Shown piece after piece: positions 26,310 through 28,009 of a stretch of 28,009 nucleotides of DNA. The notes below the pieces were generated by a model, which saw nothing but the letters and a program-made list of their open reading frames with translations, made no database searches and was not told the origin of the DNA. Each line of letters begins with the position of its first letter. The stretch's first letter is position 1. The stretch is from Chrysochromulina parva (lineage: Eukaryota > Haptophyta > Prymnesiales > Chrysochromulinaceae): contig PJAB01000386.1 in assembly GCA_002887195.1 (NCBI GenBank), positions 1 through 28,009 of the forward strand. Reading direction: 5' to 3'. Position numbers and translations under genes: made by a program.

Positions 26310-26984
26310 TCATTTTGCCACGCCATCACTTTTTGGGGAGAGTGGTGCGCTGCCCGCCGCTCGATGCCGCCGCGGCTTGCCCGCTTTGCTCTCAAGCTTG
26401 TCTGTTTTGATCGCCAGCCGCGCCGCCTTCGCCTCTCTAACATCTTTGTAAGTGACAGCGTCAGACATCTCCCGCTCGACAGCTTGCGCCGCTTCCAACT
26501 GGCGAGCGATGTGGTACTCAGGGCTGCAGACCTCCTCGGCGCGGCGACTCTGTGAGAACAGCGCCTCGACCCCACCCTTGCGAGGTTTGCGTGTTGCGAG
26601 CAGCGTCAGGCTCTTTGCGTTGTCCGCGGCAGCAGCCTCATCGAGGATCTGCATGAGGTGCTCAAGGGCAGCGGAGGTGGTCGCCCCGGTAAGTCGGACG
26701 TTCACGTATGGATGTGCGCCACAAAGGTCGGCTAGCCCGTTGGCGTGCGTTGAACCAGCACCACTTTTTCCAATGCGTAGAAGTGGCTTGCCTGCGCCCA
26801 TCCAAAGCCGCTCCGCCGCCTCCGATGCCACCGCAACTTTGGGTGTGGCCACGCCGTTCGATGCCAAGCCGTCCGATGCAACCACGGTAACAATTGAGCT
26901 ACCCGGGCGGTATGCTGGCACAGAACCAACCGAGAACCCAGAGCACACCACGAGCGCAGAGACCAGCAATGCGACTGATTGCAT
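26310..26984 (-). CDS. CRM/YhbY-like RNA-binding protein, probably plastid-targeted
   Basis: A 224-residue single-exon gene on the minus strand. It starts MQSVALLVSALVVCSGFSVG, a clear signal peptide, followed by a Ser/Ala/Arg stretch without acidic residues up to about 35 that could serve as a plastid transit peptide. Residues about 60-145 (KPLLRIGKSGAGSTHANGLA, then HPYVNVRLTG, then LTLLATRKPRKGG) resemble the CRM/YhbY fold: an RIGK-G loop, a helix, a strand of V-x-V-x-L type, and a closing basic strand. In plants CRM proteins act in plastid group II intron splicing and ribosome assembly; the role here is inference. The last 70 residues are charged and then Lys/Arg-rich, suited to RNA contact. 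The family call is by motif order only. Confidence 0.68.
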   Translation of the reverse strand: MQSVALLVSALVVCSGFSVGSVPAYRPGSSIVTVVASDGLASNGVATPKVAVASEAAERLWMGAGKPLLRIGKSGAGSTHANGLADLCGAHPYVNVRLTGATTSAALEHLMQILDEAAAADNAKSLTLLATRKPRKGGVEALFSQSRRAEEVCSPEYHIARQLEAAQAVEREMSDAVTYKDVREAKAARLAIKTDKLESKAGKPRRHRAAGSAPLSPKSDGVAK

Positions 26985-27613
26985 CGTTTCGACTCCTTGT
27001 GTGACCGTCCACGGAGCGAGTAGTCGATACCGGTACCCCCCCTGTCGTGAATACGCGCCGGTCTGGTGTCTTCGGAGTCGACAATATAAAAAGCAACGAA
27101 ACGGGGGGGCGGAGCCGAGCCCCCAAAGGACGGGCGGCGGGGACAGGTCGAAGGACGGTCAGGCCACAGCGCACTTAGGTCTTAGCAGCACGGTCGGCGG
27201 TTCTGCCCCCGCGGTACACCAATACATGACCAATCACCATGGTCCATGCCGGGTCGAACACGCACCCCGTTACGTTACCGCGCGGTAGACCTTTTTACAC
27301 CTTTCGCGATATTCCGAAAGAGGACTAGAAGACGCCGCGCGCGCGCGCCGGAGAGCGCGAGGAAACCTTCGGAAGCTACTTCGAGAAGGCTACTTACTAT
27401 CCGGTACCGTACTTATTCGTTCTCTGTCGGCTCGCGACCTCTCCGTCTCGCCTACGCCGTCTGACGGCGCCTGTGCTCCTGTTCGCTCCACACCTATACT
27501 GGACGATTTACGCCTCACGCGAAGCGAACTGCTCGATTTCGAACAAACTTGCCATCGTGGGGCCATTGGCCTCCATTCGGGACCATCAGCCTCAGTTGCC
27601 CCCCCACACTTAC
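26985..27613. other. Intergenic or intronic region upstream of CRM-like gene
   Basis: The 5' flank of the minus-strand CRM-like gene holds a TACCGGTAC copy at about 27029-27037 and an AT string (AATATAAAAAG) at about 27082. A GC-dinucleotide run occurs near 27335-27350. Part of the right side may be intron or the next exon of the proline-rich minus-strand gene, since a donor-like site faces into it at 27613. No acceptor can be chosen with confidence. Confidence 0.4.
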
Positions 27614-27978
27614 CCGCCAACCTTCTCGCCTTTGGTATCGGAAACCGTCCCCCCCTTGGGCTCCGAGAGCAAGGGTGCGGTCTGCCGCCGCTTGGGGAGC
27701 AAGCGCTCCCAAGGTGGCAACGGTGGCGGTGGCTGAGGCGGTGGCGGCGGCGGTAATGGTGGCGGCGGCGGCGGTGGTGGAGGCGGCGGCGGCGGCGGTG
27801 GGGGCGCAGGTGGTGGCGCTAGTGCTGGCGGAGGCAATGATTGAAACCACGGCGCACGCCAAGGCGGCGGGTGCGGCGGGTGCGATTGTTGCCACCACGG
27901 CCGCTTCAGAGGCGGCGGTGCCGGTGACGGTGGCGGCGGCGGTGGTGGCGGCGGAGGCGGCGGCGGCGGCGGCGGCGG

Positions 27979-28009
<31 letters not shown>
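27614..28009 (-). CDS. Partial exon of a proline-rich protein, cut by the window edge
   Basis: On the minus strand one frame is open from the right edge to a strong donor-like site (GGTAAGTG; GT at 27613-27612). If that intron is real, the TAA at 27612-27610 is not used as a stop. The frame reads as long proline runs broken by LKRPWWQQSHPPHPPPWRAP and then LPPWERLLPKRRQTA, ending in a Lys/Gly stretch. The tryptophan- and arginine-containing spacers between proline tracts argue for a protein rather than a plain GGC repeat. Proline tracts of this kind occur in formins, cell-wall proteins and SH3/WW ligands. The start lies outside the window, so no function can be assigned. Confidence 0.35.
27736..28009. 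repeat. GGC/GGT triplet-rich tract
   Basis: From about 27736 to 27830 and again from about 27910 to the window edge, the plus strand is an imperfect run of GGC, GGT and GGA triplets. All six frames tend to stay open here, so frame alone is weak evidence for coding. The tract likely continues beyond the window. Confidence 0.9.

Overview
The window is nuclear DNA of a microalga. It is GC-rich, its genes sit on both strands with no operon spacing, and several genes carry short GT-AG introns. The proteins include a spliceosomal cyclophilin (PPIL4 type), a DOT1-like methyltransferase, an HCF107/MBB1-type organelle RNA factor and a protein joining ankyrin, EF-hand, WW and SH3 modules. Two predicted plastid RNA-binding proteins begin with a hydrophobic signal-peptide-like stretch, as expected for a plastid of secondary origin. 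A haptophyte is my best guess; this is inference from gene style and composition, not a database match.

Layout. 1-1247: gene-poor, with an array of CACGATATCGTG palindromes at the edge and a dispersed repeat next to the first start codon. 1248-3783 (+): multi-pass membrane protein, three exons. 4631-7085 (+): PPIL4-like cyclophilin, four exons, with introns built of 10-11-nt tandem repeats. 7436-7902 (-): a three-exon, 67-residue gene, probably a small mitochondrial inner-membrane (NDUFA3-like) protein. 8136-11363 (+): secreted HEAT-repeat plus Fe(II)/2-oxoglutarate oxygenase. 11572-12240 (+): four-span membrane protein. 12587-14140 (-): DOT1-like methyltransferase. 14434-16179 (+): HAT/TPR protein with a pure CAG tract. 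16180-16835: foldback repeat. 16836-22022 (+): 1728-residue ankyrin/EF-hand/WW/coiled-coil/SH3 protein. 22023-23207: decayed repeats. 23208-25196 (-): class-V aminotransferase (cysteine desulfurase-like) with an acylation-type N-terminus. 26310-26984 (-): CRM/YhbY-like RNA-binding protein. 27614-28009 (-): edge-truncated proline-rich exon.

How the genes relate. There is no single pathway. Themes are RNA metabolism (PPIL4, HAT protein, CRM-like protein), chromatin (DOT1-like) and membranes or energy (three membrane proteins). Two tight head-to-head pairs (7902-/8136+ and 14140-/14434+) may share promoters. All identities come from reading motifs by eye; splice sites were placed by GT/AG, reading phase and protein continuity.
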